A stretch of DNA of 64,000 bases, taken from NCBI GenBank assembly GCA_946187345.1, contig CAMHQD010000006.1:17544-81543 (forward strand), given 5' to 3'. The translations under genes and the position numbers were made by a program. The stretch is from an uncultured Porphyromonadaceae bacterium. Its GTDB lineage: Bacteria > Bacteroidota > Bacteroidia > Bacteroidales > Muribaculaceae. Positions 26,701 through 34,383 of this stretch are shown here, one piece after another. Under the pieces are notes generated by a model. The model was not told the origin of the DNA, made no database searches, and was given only the letters and a program-made list of their open reading frames with translations. Position 1 is the first letter of the stretch. Each line of letters opens with the position of its first letter.

Positions 26701-27612
26701 ATGAAAAGGTTCATTCTTAAAATATCGTTATTCCTGCTTTGTGTACTCGCGATTGACCGTGGCATCGGAGCCGTTTTGGCTTATATGGCTCAGCATGCCA
26801 AAGGTGGATATTTGGGGCACCAGAACTATATCGTTAACAACTCGACGGACGACATTTTGGTTTTCGGCTCTTCGCGGGCAATACATCACTATAACACGCC
26901 GATGATGAGAGACTCGCTAGGGGTGAGTTGTTATAATTGCGGGCAGGATGGTGAGGGCGTGATTCTGTTTTATGGCTGGTGGCAGTTTATCAAAAAGCGG
27001 CACCACCCCAAGTTGTTAATCTATGAGATTAACCCAGAGTATGATATCGAGGTGGACGATAATACCAAGCATCTGGGCTGGCTCAAGGGACTCTATGACA
27101 ATAATGAAATTAGGAATGAGTTCAACAGCGTAGACCCCTTAGAGAAATATAAAATGATGAGTATGCTATATCGCTACAACTCCAGGTTCCACCAAATCAT
27201 AATTGACTTTCTGCACCCGGTACATGCCATAAACCTAGGTTTCTTGCCCGTTGACCAGGAATTGGACCCGTTGAGAGTGCGCGGCGACAATGTCAATGTA
27301 CCATCTGGAATCAATAAAATTCGTGTCGATTCGCTTAAGATGAGTTATCTTGACCAAATAATTCAAGATGTGGGTAGTGAGCATTTTGTTCTTGTCTATT
27401 CGCCAACGTGGTACGGTAAGCATTATCCCGCGTTGGAGATTGTAAAACAATTCGCCGCTGCGCGGAATGTGCCTTTTATCGATTTCTCGACTAGCGACAA
27501 GTATTCCCATCATAATGAGTTTTTCTACGACGGCTATCACATGAACGCTCGTGGCGCTGATGAGTTCACTCGTGATTTGATGCGCGAGATTTGTTCGCGC
27601 GGACTGTTGTGA
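26701..27612 (+). CDS. SGNH-like partner of the second MBOAT protein
   Basis: A 303-residue protein starting MKRFILKISLFLLCVLAIDR, a single N-terminal membrane anchor. Blocks ILVFGSSRAIHHYNTPMM and FFYDGYHMNARGADEFTRDL give the divergent SGNH serine and Asp/His pair. It begins two bases after the MBOAT stop. Length, membrane anchor and both motifs match the protein at 12701-13612, so the two MBOAT/SGNH pairs are paralogous cassettes. Probable role: periplasmic transfer of the acyl group to a glycan. The exact acceptor is unknown. Confidence 0.8.
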   Translation: MKRFILKISLFLLCVLAIDRGIGAVLAYMAQHAKGGYLGHQNYIVNNSTDDILVFGSSRAIHHYNTPMMRDSLGVSCYNCGQDGEGVILFYGWWQFIKKRHHPKLLIYEINPEYDIEVDDNTKHLGWLKGLYDNNEIRNEFNSVDPLEKYKMMSMLYRYNSRFHQIIIDFLHPVHAINLGFLPVDQELDPLRVRGDNVNVPSGINKIRVDSLKMSYLDQIIQDVGSEHFVLVYSPTWYGKHYPALEIVKQFAAARNVPFIDFSTSDKYSHHNEFFYDGYHMNARGADEFTRDLMREICSRGLL

Positions 27613-27687
27613 CGGAGCGAGGCGGGCTGTTTCGGCGATAAAAAGCCGGTTTGTCTATTTTGAGTTGGACGGCACGCGGGAAATCGC

Positions 27688-27695
27688 TACCTTTG
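27688..27695 (+). promoter_or_regulatory. -7 box before the tolC-like remnant
   Basis: TACCTTTG, 32 bases upstream of the ATG at 27728. The promoter of the remnant therefore seems intact. Confidence 0.45.
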
Positions 27696-27727
27696 TGGTG
27701 ATGAAATTCATCATCACTTCCTTCATT

Positions 27728-27910
27728 ATGTCACAATTCAAGATTTTGTTGGCCTTGGCGCTGGCACTGGCGGCGGCCGGCGCCCAGTCGTGGACCCTGC
27801 AACAGTGCATCGACCACGCCAAGCTGCAGAACATCTCCATCAAGCAGCAGCGGGTGAGCGTGGCTCAGGCCGAACTTGACGTGAGTGACGCCAAGGCGGC
27901 GCTTTGCTGA
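27728..27910 (+). pseudogene. 5' remnant of a TolC-family outer-membrane efflux gene
   Basis: The 60-codon ORF encodes a signal peptide (MSQFKILLALALALAAAGAQS) followed by WTLQQCIDHAKLQNISIKQQ and VSVAQAELDVSDAKAAL, the standard start of TolC/OprM-type outer-membrane factors (normally 430-480 residues). It stops abruptly at a TGA where the sequence changes into the tail of a sugar-transporter gene. Over 85 percent of the gene is missing. A start at 27701 (MKFII) is also possible. The product, if made, would be a short secreted fragment without function. Confidence 0.8.
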
Positions 27911-28023
27911 AGAATTGCTTTGATGGCAGCAACCATATGATGATTGTTTTTGGCGGTTTCGCGCTGTTTGTCGGCGCGGTGTTTGTCTTTATCATCCAGG
28001 ACCGCAAGGCGGCTGCCGCTTAA
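27904..28023 (+). pseudogene. 3' remnant of an SLC45-like transporter gene
   Basis: In the frame of the TAA at 28021 the sequence reads LLKNCFDGSNHMMIVFGG and then FALFVGAVFVFIIQDRKAA. The complete transporter at 22474-23829 ends LLVVGAVCVFIIQDRKAA, so this is the last transmembrane helix and tail of a related gene. DNA identity is very high over the last 35 bases. There is no start codon in context. The junction with the tolC-like remnant lies near 27900. Confidence 0.82.
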
Positions 28024-28048
28024 GGATGCGCCTAAACCACAACTCTTT

Positions 28049-28094
28049 AACAAATTCCACGGATAACGATAACATTATTCGTGGGATTTGTTTT
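28049..28094 (+). terminator. Hairpin terminator after the remnant
   Basis: AACAAATTCCACG pairs with CGTGGGATTTGTT (one G-T pair) across an 18-base loop, followed by TTTT. It probably ended the lost transporter gene. The right arm resembles the larger hairpin at 28786-28849. Confidence 0.65.
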
Positions 28095-28118
28095 GATGGA
28101 TAGTAACCGGGATTATTA

Positions 28119-28150
28119 TTTGGCGGTTTCAAATATTTTGCTTATCTTTG
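28119..28150 (+). promoter_or_regulatory. Promoter of the rubrerythrin gene
   Basis: TTTG at 28119-28122 and TATCTTTG at 28143-28150 with a 20-base spacer, a consensus Bacteroidetes promoter. The ATG lies 44 bases further on. Confidence 0.7.
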
Positions 28151-28194
28151 TAAAAATTTGATGTTTTACTCACTATTTAATCTACTACACAATT

Positions 28195-28740
28195 ATGGCA
28201 AAGAAATGGATTTGTACCGTGTGCGGTTATGTGCACGAGGGAGACACACCACCCGAGAAGTGTCCGCTATGCAAGCAGCCGGCCGAGAAGTTCAAGCTGG
28301 TTGAGGATGATAAGCAGAGTTATGCCAGCGAGCATGAACTGGGCATTGGCCAGGGGGTTGACCCCGAGATTGTTGAGCACCTGCGTGCCCACTTCATCGG
28401 CGAATGCAGTGAGGTGGGACAGTATCTGGCCATGTCTCGCCAGGCCCACCGCGAGGGCTATCCCGAGATTGGCGAGGCATTCCGCCGCTACGCTCTCGAG
28501 GAGGCCGAGCACGCCGCCCGCTACGCCGAGATGCTCGGCGAGGTCGTGTGGGACACCAAGACCAACCTTGAGAAGCGCGCCGCCGCCGAGCATGGAGCGT
28601 GCGAGGAGAAGACACGCATCGCCAAGTTGGCTAAGGCACATGGCTTGGACGCCATCCATGACAACCTGCATGAGATCGCGCGTGACGAGGCACGCCATGG
28701 CCGCGGCTTCCAGGGTATGCTCGACCGCTATTTCAAGTAG
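28195..28740 (+). CDS. Reverse rubrerythrin (rubredoxin-ferritin-like peroxide reductase)
   Basis: A 181-residue protein in which the rubredoxin-like iron site comes first (WICTVCGYVHEGDTPPEKCP, then LCKQ) and the four-helix diiron domain follows, the reverse of classical rubrerythrin. Iron ligands are visible in FIGECSEVGQYLAM, ALEEAEHAARYAEML and EIARDEARHGRGF. Reverse rubrerythrins reduce hydrogen peroxide in the cytoplasm of anaerobes using electrons from NAD(P)H via rubredoxin-type partners. The gene is monocistronic, between two hairpin terminators. The organism is therefore probably an anaerobe that meets oxygen. Confidence 0.92.
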   Translation: MAKKWICTVCGYVHEGDTPPEKCPLCKQPAEKFKLVEDDKQSYASEHELGIGQGVDPEIVEHLRAHFIGECSEVGQYLAMSRQAHREGYPEIGEAFRRYALEEAEHAARYAEMLGEVVWDTKTNLEKRAAAEHGACEEKTRIAKLAKAHGLDAIHDNLHEIARDEARHGRGFQGMLDRYFK

Positions 28741-28785
28741 CCTGTCGCTTGTGGCAGATGGCGTATAGGCCTCCTGCCTGAATTT

Positions 28786-28849
28786 CCCCAAATCTCACAA
28801 ATCCCGCGAATTGCTAATATATAATTCGTGGGATTTGTGAGATTTGGGG
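28786..28849. terminator. Long perfect-type hairpin between rubrerythrin and lysS
   Basis: CCCCAAATCTCACAAATCCC plus GCGAATT pairs with AATTCGTGGGATTTGTGAG plus ATTTGGGG over 27 bases with one G-T pair. Flanking AATTT bases extend it further. It should terminate rubrerythrin transcription and its right arm also contains the -33 element of lysS. Confidence 0.85.
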
Positions 28850-28866
28850 GGAATTTTGTACCTTTG
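28834..28866 (+). promoter_or_regulatory. Promoter of lysS, overlapping the hairpin
   Basis: TTTG at 28834-28837, inside the right arm of the hairpin, and TACCTTTG at 28859-28866, spacer 21 bases. The leader of about 60 bases contains the stem-loop GCGGCCACTTTGTGGCCGC and the sequence AACTAACGACTAAT before the ATG. Confidence 0.6.
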
Positions 28867-28934
28867 CAGTCTCAAACGACAAACGTTCCTTGCGCGGCCA
28901 CTTTGTGGCCGCCACATAATAACTAACGACTAAT

Positions 28935-30689
28935 ATGAATATTCTTGAACTGAGCGAACAAGAGATAGTGCGCCGCAACTCGCTGGCGCAACTGCGGGAG
29001 CGCGGCATTGACCCGTATCCTGCCGCCGAATATGTGGTGACAGCCTATAGCGACGCGATATTGCGCGATTTTGACGACAATGCCGCCGAGCCGTGGCGCG
29101 TGAGTATCGCCGGCCGCATGATGAACCGCCGCATCATGGGCAAGGCCTCGTTCTTTGAGTTGCTTGACAGCCGCGGACGTGTGCAAGTGTACGTCAGCCG
29201 CGACGCGTTGTGTCCCGACGAGGACAAGGATTTATACAACGTTGTATTCAAGAAACTGATGGATATGGGCGACTTTGTGGGCGTGGAGGGCTATGTGTTC
29301 CGCACACAGACGGGCGAGATTAGCGTCCACGCCGAGCGGCTGACGATGCTCAGCAAGTCGCTGCGGCCGCTGCCGGTGGTGAAGGTGAAGGACGGTGTGG
29401 CCTACGACTCGTTTGACGACCCGGAACTGCGCTACCGCCAGCGTTACGTCGACCTGATTGTGAACGACGGCGTGAAGGACACCTTCCTCAAGCGAGCCAC
29501 GGTGTTGCGCACGCTGCGACAGGTGCTTGACGAGGCCGGATACACCGAGGTGGAGACACCCACCCTGCAGGCAATCGCCGGCGGCGCCAGCGCGCGGCCG
29601 TTCATCACCCACTTTAACGCGTTGAACATTGATATGTATATGCGCATCGCCACCGAGTTATATCTCAAGCGACTGATCGTTGGCGGCTTTGAGGGTGTGT
29701 ACGAGATAGGCAAGAACTTCCGCAACGAGGGCATGGACCGTAACCACAACCCGGAGTTCACCTGCATGGAACTCTATGTGCAATACAAGGACTATAACTG
29801 GATGATGACCTTTACCGAGCAGTTGCTGGAGCGCATCTGTATCGCCGTCAACGGCAAGCCCGAGACGGTGGTCGACGGCAAGACAATCAGCCTCAAGGCT
29901 CCCTTCCGCCGCCTGCCCATCCTCGATGCCATCAAGGAGAAGACGGGCTATGACCTCAATGGCATGGACGAGGAGCAAATCCGCGATGTGGCTCGCAAAC
30001 TCGGCATCGAGGTGGACGACACCATGGGCAAGGGCAAACTCATCGACGAGATCTTCGGTGAGATGTGTGAGGGCGATTTCATCCAGCCCACATTCATTAT
30101 CGACTATCCCGTGGAGATGTCGCCGCTCACCAAGATGCACCGCAGCAAGCCGGGCCTGACCGAGCGATTTGAACTGATGGTGAACGGCAAGGAAATCGCC
30201 AACGCATATAGCGAACTCAATGACCCGATTGACCAGGAGGAGCGCTTTGTGGAGCAGATGCGCCTGGCCGACAAGGGCGACGATGAGGCGATGATTATCG
30301 ACCACGACTTCCTGCGCGCCCTCCAATATGGCATGCCGCCCACGAGCGGCATCGGCATCGGTATCGACCGCCTGGTGATGCTCATGACGGGCAACGCCTA
30401 TATCCAGGACGTGCTCCTGTTCCCGCAGATGCGTCCCGAGAAGGTGGCGCGCCGCGACAAGCCCGAGGCTTACGCCGCATTAGGTGTGCCGGCCGAGTGG
30501 GTGCCGGTGATTCACAAGGCCGGATACCTCACCGTGGAGGCTCTGGGCGCCATTGACCGCCCGGGCAAGTTGTTCCAAGAACTGCAGGACATCAACAAGA
30601 AGTACCACTTGGGCTACACCCTGCCCGTGATAGACGATGTCAAACGCTGGGTGGAGGCCGCAGCGGCCCAAAGCGCGCCGCCCGCCTGA
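28935..30689 (+). CDS. lysS: Lysine-tRNA ligase, class II
   Basis: A 584-residue class II synthetase with an N-terminal OB-fold anticodon-binding domain ([20 protein letters not shown]) and a catalytic domain. Motif 2 is [19 protein letters not shown] and motif 3 is [17 protein letters not shown]. The region between them has the Bacteroidetes-type insertion, and residues about 510-584 form the C-terminal extension found in this phylum, which makes it longer than the 505-residue E. coli enzyme. It charges tRNA-Lys for translation. In Bacteroides the next genes are usually gpsA and pgi; here a palindromic spacer and an ATPase follow instead. Confidence 0.97.
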   Translation: MNILELSEQEIVRRNSLAQLRERGIDPYPAAEYVVTAYSDAILRDFDDNAAEPWRVSIAGRMMNRRIMGKASFFELLDSRGRVQVYVSRDALCPDEDKDLYNVVFKKLMDMGDFVGVEGYVFRTQTGEISVHAERLTMLSKSLRPLPVVKVKDGVAYDSFDDPELRYRQRYVDLIVNDGVKDTFLKRATVLRTLRQVLDEAGYTEVETPTLQAIAGGASARPFITHFNALNIDMYMRIATELYLKRLIVGGFEGVYEIGKNFRNEGMDRNHNPEFTCMELYVQYKDYNWMMTFTEQLLERICIAVNGKPETVVDGKTISLKAPFRRLPILDAIKEKTGYDLNGMDEEQIRDVARKLGIEVDDTMGKGKLIDEIFGEMCEGDFIQPTFIIDYPVEMSPLTKMHRSKPGLTERFELMVNGKEIANAYSELNDPIDQEERFVEQMRLADKGDDEAMIIDHDFLRALQYGMPPTSGIGIGIDRLVMLMTGNAYIQDVLLFPQMRPEKVARRDKPEAYAALGVPAEWVPVIHKAGYLTVEALGAIDRPGKLFQELQDINKKYHLGYTLPVIDDVKRWVEAAAAQSAPPA

Positions 30690-30724
30690 AAGGCCGGAGT
30701 CCCCTCAATCCGCAACTCTCCAAC

Positions 30725-30947
30725 CTCTCGTCTATTTACGTCAATTTACGTCTATTTTTATCTTTATATCTCCCGTGAATTAACGTGAATTCCCGTGAAT
30801 ACTTTTATATTACAAAATTGAGATTATTCACTGATTCTCATCATCAAAATATTTCACGAAAGTTCACGGAAATTCACGGGATGCAATATTTTACGATAAG
30901 GATTTTACGGATTTTTCGTGAGAATAATAGACGAAAATAGACGAGAG
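30725..30947. repeat. Nested palindromic spacer downstream of lysS
   Basis: The 318-base spacer 30690-31007 holds no gene. Inner arms (30771-30800 and 30851-30881) are built from the words CCCGTGAAT and ATTCACGGG and are largely complementary. Outer arms begin CTCTCGTCTATTTACG at 30725 and end TAGACGAAAATAGACGAGAG at 30947. A folded RNA or cruciform of about 220 bases results. AT content is high between the arms. Confidence 0.75.
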
Positions 30948-31007
30948 AAATTTTAATTTTGGACAGGCAAACAACGAGTGACGGATTTTACGTGAGATAG
31001 TTATTAG

Positions 31008-32324
31008 TCAGATGAACATCACGAAATAGACGGGCATATATGTGACCCCGGCCTCTGAAACGACCTCGCGGCTATTGGACAAGACAACAGCCTTCTTGAC
31101 GTTATACTCGGCATTGGAGATGAACGTGTCTATCGCACTGTGCACTTTGTAATCTTTGCCGGACTTAACCTCAAGCGGCATCACCGACAACAAATCATAG
31201 CGTTCAACCAAGAAGTCAACCTCGCCATGCTTTTTGTTATCATAGTAATACAGTTTGTGGCCGTGGGCATGCAACTCTTGAGCGACCGCTGTTTCATAGA
31301 CCGAACCGAGGTTAATGCTCGCCGCGTCGTCGAGCACGGCTGTGATGTTATTGCGGTATAACACGCTCGTTAAAATGCCCACATCGTTAAGATAGAGTTT
31401 CAACAGATTTTTGACGCAGGACTCCAGCATTGGGAAACGAGGTTGAGACACCGCTTTCACTTCGAGCGCAATGCCGGCTTGCAGCAGATACTCAAACTCA
31501 TCGGCATAGTCGCTGAACCGCTTATTGCTCTTCCCCTCAATACTATTGACAAACAGGCGTTTGCGTTTGTTCTCCATATTTGAGGGGATTACGGCATAAA
31601 GGCTACGTATCTTCAACTTGTTCTGCCGGTCATATTGCGAGGCGTCGTCGCCATAAAAGTCGTGTATCGACTGCTGAATGTCGCGCACCAGAGCCATATT
31701 GCCGCTTTCCACAAAGGTATTCACCGCGTCAGGCAGCCCACCCACAAGCAGATATTTCCTAAACAAGTCCATCAATTGGGTGTGCATCCCCTCGTCGAGG
31801 GATTTCTCTTCAAGATAATGTTTCCTCAAATACTCCATTACCTCCGCGTTCCAGCCATTAGCCGTTAGGAATTCCTCAAAATCAAGAGGATACATGTGTT
31901 TAACCTCTATGCTGCCAATCGGTATCGAGACCGATTTGGCCAGCGCGACCCCCAACAGCGAGCCGCTTGCAATATAGGTGAAGCGATCCTCGGCCTTGAG
32001 AAACTTAAGCATTGTGAACAGGTGAGGATAGGCTTGGATTTCGTCAAGGAAAACCAATGTGTCACTCTTATTCCCAAGTTTGCTTCCGAATTGTACGCTC
32101 AGGCGCATATATAGGTCGGAGGGTGTTTTCACCGACCGATAGAACTGTGGGCCGTTGGCATCCTCCAACAGATTAACTTCGATATAATTTTTAAACATCT
32201 GTTGACCCACGTGGCGGATTATATATGACTTGCCCACCTGCCTCGCTCCGTCAATAATCAATATCCGGTTTGATGAGGAAGTGAAATAATGACGTATCTC
32301 GTTTTCTATCTTGCGTTTGAGCAT
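31008..32324 (-). CDS. AAA ATPase with DUF4143 domain
   Basis: A 438-residue protein of the archaeal-type ATPase group common in Bacteroidales. Walker A is LIIDGARQVGKSYIIRHV, Walker B is DTLVFLDEIQAYPHLFTML and sensor-like residues are in FTYIASGSLLGVAL. The C-terminal half (YYDNKKHGEVDFLVERYDL, LPLEVKSGKDYK in close form) is the DUF4143 region with a PD-(D/E)XK-like fold: E-V-D and EVKSGK are visible. Role unknown; such genes are often present in many copies and have been suggested to be mobile or defence-related. The promoter carries four iterons, which suggests self-regulation. Confidence 0.85.
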   Translation of the reverse strand: MLKRKIENEIRHYFTSSSNRILIIDGARQVGKSYIIRHVGQQMFKNYIEVNLLEDANGPQFYRSVKTPSDLYMRLSVQFGSKLGNKSDTLVFLDEIQAYPHLFTMLKFLKAEDRFTYIASGSLLGVALAKSVSIPIGSIEVKHMYPLDFEEFLTANGWNAEVMEYLRKHYLEEKSLDEGMHTQLMDLFRKYLLVGGLPDAVNTFVESGNMALVRDIQQSIHDFYGDDASQYDRQNKLKIRSLYAVIPSNMENKRKRLFVNSIEGKSNKRFSDYADEFEYLLQAGIALEVKAVSQPRFPMLESCVKNLLKLYLNDVGILTSVLYRNNITAVLDDAASINLGSVYETAVAQELHAHGHKLYYYDNKKHGEVDFLVERYDLLSVMPLEVKSGKDYKVHSAIDTFISNAEYNVKKAVVLSNSREVVSEAGVTYMPVYFVMFI

Positions 32325-32331
32325 AATATTT

Positions 32332-32439
32332 GCACTTTTTCGTAAAAATTAGTGCCACAAAAATACACTTTTTCCGAATATTTTCAAAGAAAAAACGCAT
32401 TTTTTCCGAATTTTTAAGGCTAAAAATCGCACTTTTTCC
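32332..32439. repeat. Four iterons at 32-33 base spacing
   Basis: The motif GCACTTTTTCCGAA and close variants start at about 32332, 32365, 32397 and 32429. Copy 1 is GCACTTTTTCG, copy 2 CACTTTTTCCGAA, copy 3 GCATTTTTTCCGAA and copy 4 GCACTTTTTCC. Intervals of 33, 32 and 32 bases place them on one face of the helix, three turns apart. They surround the ATPase promoter, as expected for a cooperative operator. Confidence 0.75.
32358..32388 (-). promoter_or_regulatory. Promoter of the AAA/DUF4143 ATPase
   Basis: On the minus strand TTTG at 32388-32385 and TATTTTTG at 32365-32358 with a 19-base spacer. The start codon lies 34 bases downstream. Both boxes are interleaved with the iterons. Confidence 0.6.
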
Positions 32440-32448
32440 AAAAAAATA

Positions 32449-32499
32449 GGGACGGTTCTTCTGCTTCACGACTTGTCGCTGAAACAGAAGAACCGTCCC
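32449..32499 (-). terminator. REP-like hairpin acting as terminator of the Spy-like gene
   Basis: Read on the minus strand, GGGACGGTTCTTCTG and CAGAAGAACCGTCCC are perfect 15-base complements around a 21-base loop, followed by TATTTTTTT. The arm sequence resembles REP elements linked to IS200-like RAYT transposases in other bacteria; that resemblance is from memory and not checked. Confidence 0.8.
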
Positions 32500-32517
32500 C
32501 ACCATTCGTGTTTAAGT

Positions 32518-33024
32518 TCAGTCGCGCATGCGGTCGCCGCGCTTGCCTCGTTTGCCGCCGCGGTCACCGCGGTCGCCATCGCCGTGACGATGGCCACGGG
32601 GATTGTGGCGCAACTTCTCCTGCATCTTCTTCTCCACTTGGAAGAACTGTCGCAACTGCTTGGCGTTTAGCACGGTGGCAAGTTTGTCAACAACGCCGAG
32701 GCGGATGTCGGCGGCCTTTTTCTGGCCCTGCAGGCGCTCCTTGATGATTGCGGCCTCCTGCTCGACGGTCACGTTGTCATCGTGGGAACGCTTCTTGTCC
32801 ATCTTGCGGTCGCGCGGAGTGACCGTCTGGCGCATCTGCGCGTCATAGTCGCGGTAGATGGGTTCGAACTTGGCCTTCTGCTCGTCGGTGAGTTTCAGGC
32901 GATAGACCATTTCGTCCATCTTGGCCTCAAAAAGGCGGGTCTCCATGCCCTCGTCGGGCATCTCTTGGGCGACGGCGGTGGCACTGGCCACAAGCATCAT
33001 CGCGAGAAAAAGAATCTTCTTCAT
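32518..33024 (-). CDS. Periplasmic Spy/CpxP-like protein
   Basis: A 168-residue protein with a signal peptide (MKKILFLAMMLVASATAVAQ) and a helical mature region including LKLTDEQKAKFEPIYRDYDA and TVLNAKQLRQFFQVEKKMQE, which are LTxxQ-type motifs of the Spy/CpxP chaperone group. The C-terminus is a highly basic Gly/Asp/Arg/His tail (HRHGDGDRGDRGGKRGKRGD), which could bind metal or nucleic acid. It lies downstream of an ECF sigma factor and a membrane-anchored partner, consistent with an envelope-stress regulon. The fold assignment is tentative because the family is short and variable. Confidence 0.65.
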   Translation of the reverse strand: MKKILFLAMMLVASATAVAQEMPDEGMETRLFEAKMDEMVYRLKLTDEQKAKFEPIYRDYDAQMRQTVTPRDRKMDKKRSHDDNVTVEQEAAIIKERLQGQKKAADIRLGVVDKLATVLNAKQLRQFFQVEKKMQEKLRHNPRGHRHGDGDRGDRGGKRGKRGDRMRD

Positions 33025-33184
33025 AGTCTTGTGAATTGTTTAATAAAATAATTGTCGTTATTGATGAGTTATGGTTATTTGGCGCGCTGTCGCGTGGAAA
33101 TCTTTCAAAATTTTTATTCTCTGATCAAAAAGGATCCGTAGATTTTTGTTAGATTTCCCACCCGTCAGGGCGGCTAAACCAATC

Positions 33185-33664
33185 TTAAATGTAGTTGTCG
33201 TCGATGTCATATTCGTCACCAAAGCGTGCCGCATAGGAGGCGAGCATTTCTGCGTCGGCGTCATCGAGGGTGTTGATAAACTTGTCAATCGGCCCGGGGT
33301 CGGCGGCGGCCTCGGTAGCCAGGGCCGCGCTGTCATCGGCTGTGTAGTCGATGGTGGCGAAGCCGAACTCGTCGCTGACGCTGTCGGTTGTGGAGTTGAC
33401 AGCGAGCAGGGCGCCGTCGCCGGCTATGTTGCCCGCATTGCGGACGGTGAGGAAGACGGTGAGGGTGACCACTATCGCCACGGCTGCCGCTGCGGCGACG
33501 GCCGCCCAACGGCGGCGCAGGGTGCGGCGGCGGGCCGCGCGACGGGCGGCGGCGCCATCTATAGCGCGGCGCGTGGCGCGCTCCACAAGGCTGTCGACGT
33601 AGGCGTCGTCGGCGTCGGTAAACGGCATCTCGCGGGTGAGATTATTAATGTTGTCTTGGCTCAT
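33185..33664 (-). CDS. Probable anti-sigma factor, single-pass membrane protein
   Basis: A 159-residue protein with a short cytoplasmic N-terminus (MSQDNINNLTREMPFTDADD), a very basic stretch (RRAARRRTLRRRW), one transmembrane helix (AAVAAAAAVAIVVTLTVFLT) near residues 53-73 and an acidic extracytoplasmic tail. Its start overlaps the stop of the ECF sigma gene by four bases (ATGA). Position and topology are those of a membrane anti-sigma factor, but no zinc or ASD motif is visible. The function is therefore inferred from context. Confidence 0.65.
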   Translation of the reverse strand: MSQDNINNLTREMPFTDADDAYVDSLVERATRRAIDGAAARRAARRRTLRRRWAAVAAAAAVAIVVTLTVFLTVRNAGNIAGDGALLAVNSTTDSVSDEFGFATIDYTADDSAALATEAAADPGPIDKFINTLDDADAEMLASYAARFGDEYDIDDNYI

Positions 33665-34212
33665 AATGCGTTGGCTTTAAGATATTCTTTGATTTTCTCC
33701 ACGGCGATGTGGTAACTTGTCTTGAGCGACCCGACGCTCTTGCCGGTCACGGCGGCGATTTGCTCGTAGGTCAACTCGTCGTAGTAGCGCATATTGAAGG
33801 CGATGCGCTGGGTTGTTGGCAGCCGCAGCAGGGCTCGCTGTAGCAGCAGCGCGGCGTCAGGACCGTCATTGGCCGGAGCGGGCAACTTGGCGGCGAGTTC
33901 GTCGCTCAGGCTGTCGATGCTCTGGAAGAGCGACGTGCGGCGGCGCAGCGTCTGCAATGCCTCGCGCGTGGCGATGCTGTAGACCCATGCCATCAGGTCG
34001 CCGTCGCCCTTGAACTGGTCGAGTTTGTCGAGCACCTTGATGGCAGTCTCTTGTAAGGCGTCCTCGGCATCGTCGTGGTCGACAACGATGCGGCGCAGGT
34101 GCCAGTAGAGGCGGCGGCCATAGCGGCGCATGAGCGTGGCGAAGCCCTCGTCTCGTTGGGCAGGGTCGCGCAACTGGCGCAGCAGTTCTATGTCGGCATT
34201 GGTTGTGCTCAT
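33661..34212 (-). CDS. ECF-type RNA polymerase sigma factor
   Basis: A 183-residue sigma-70 family protein. Region 2 includes LYWHLRRIVVDHDDAEDALQ and ETAIKVLDKLDQF, with the WVYSIATREALQTLRRR segment; region 4 includes LPTTQRIAFNMRYYDELTYE and IAAVTGKSVGSLKTSYHIAV, a clear helix-turn-helix. I chose the ATG at 34212 (MSTTNADIELL) rather than the ORF-track start at 34335, since the former begins at the usual distance from region 2. It is co-translated with the membrane protein downstream. Target promoters are not identifiable in this window. Confidence 0.92.
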   Translation of the reverse strand: MSTTNADIELLRQLRDPAQRDEGFATLMRRYGRRLYWHLRRIVVDHDDAEDALQETAIKVLDKLDQFKGDGDLMAWVYSIATREALQTLRRRTSLFQSIDSLSDELAAKLPAPANDGPDAALLLQRALLRLPTTQRIAFNMRYYDELTYEQIAAVTGKSVGSLKTSYHIAVEKIKEYLKANAL

Positions 34213-34383
34213 TGCTCGTGAATGGTTTGACTGTCGTTCACATAATAGATGCGTCACAAGGCCGGAAGTTAAAATCCGTTCCCGATTTTCTTGCTTCATG
34301 TGCCGGCTCATCATTAAAAGAATGCGGTTTTTCATGTTTATCGGCTTCCCTTAATCTTGGATTGTGGCCCCGCCGGCGGTATG

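Noticed and set aside
30851-30870. parS-like TTTCACGAAA near lysS as a ParB site
   Set aside because: It lacks the full 16-base TGTTTCACGTGAAACA palindrome and is part of the nested palindrome.
30690-31007. CRISPR array in the repetitive spacer after lysS
   Set aside because: The repeated words are inverted and unevenly spaced, with no spacers of constant length and no cas gene.
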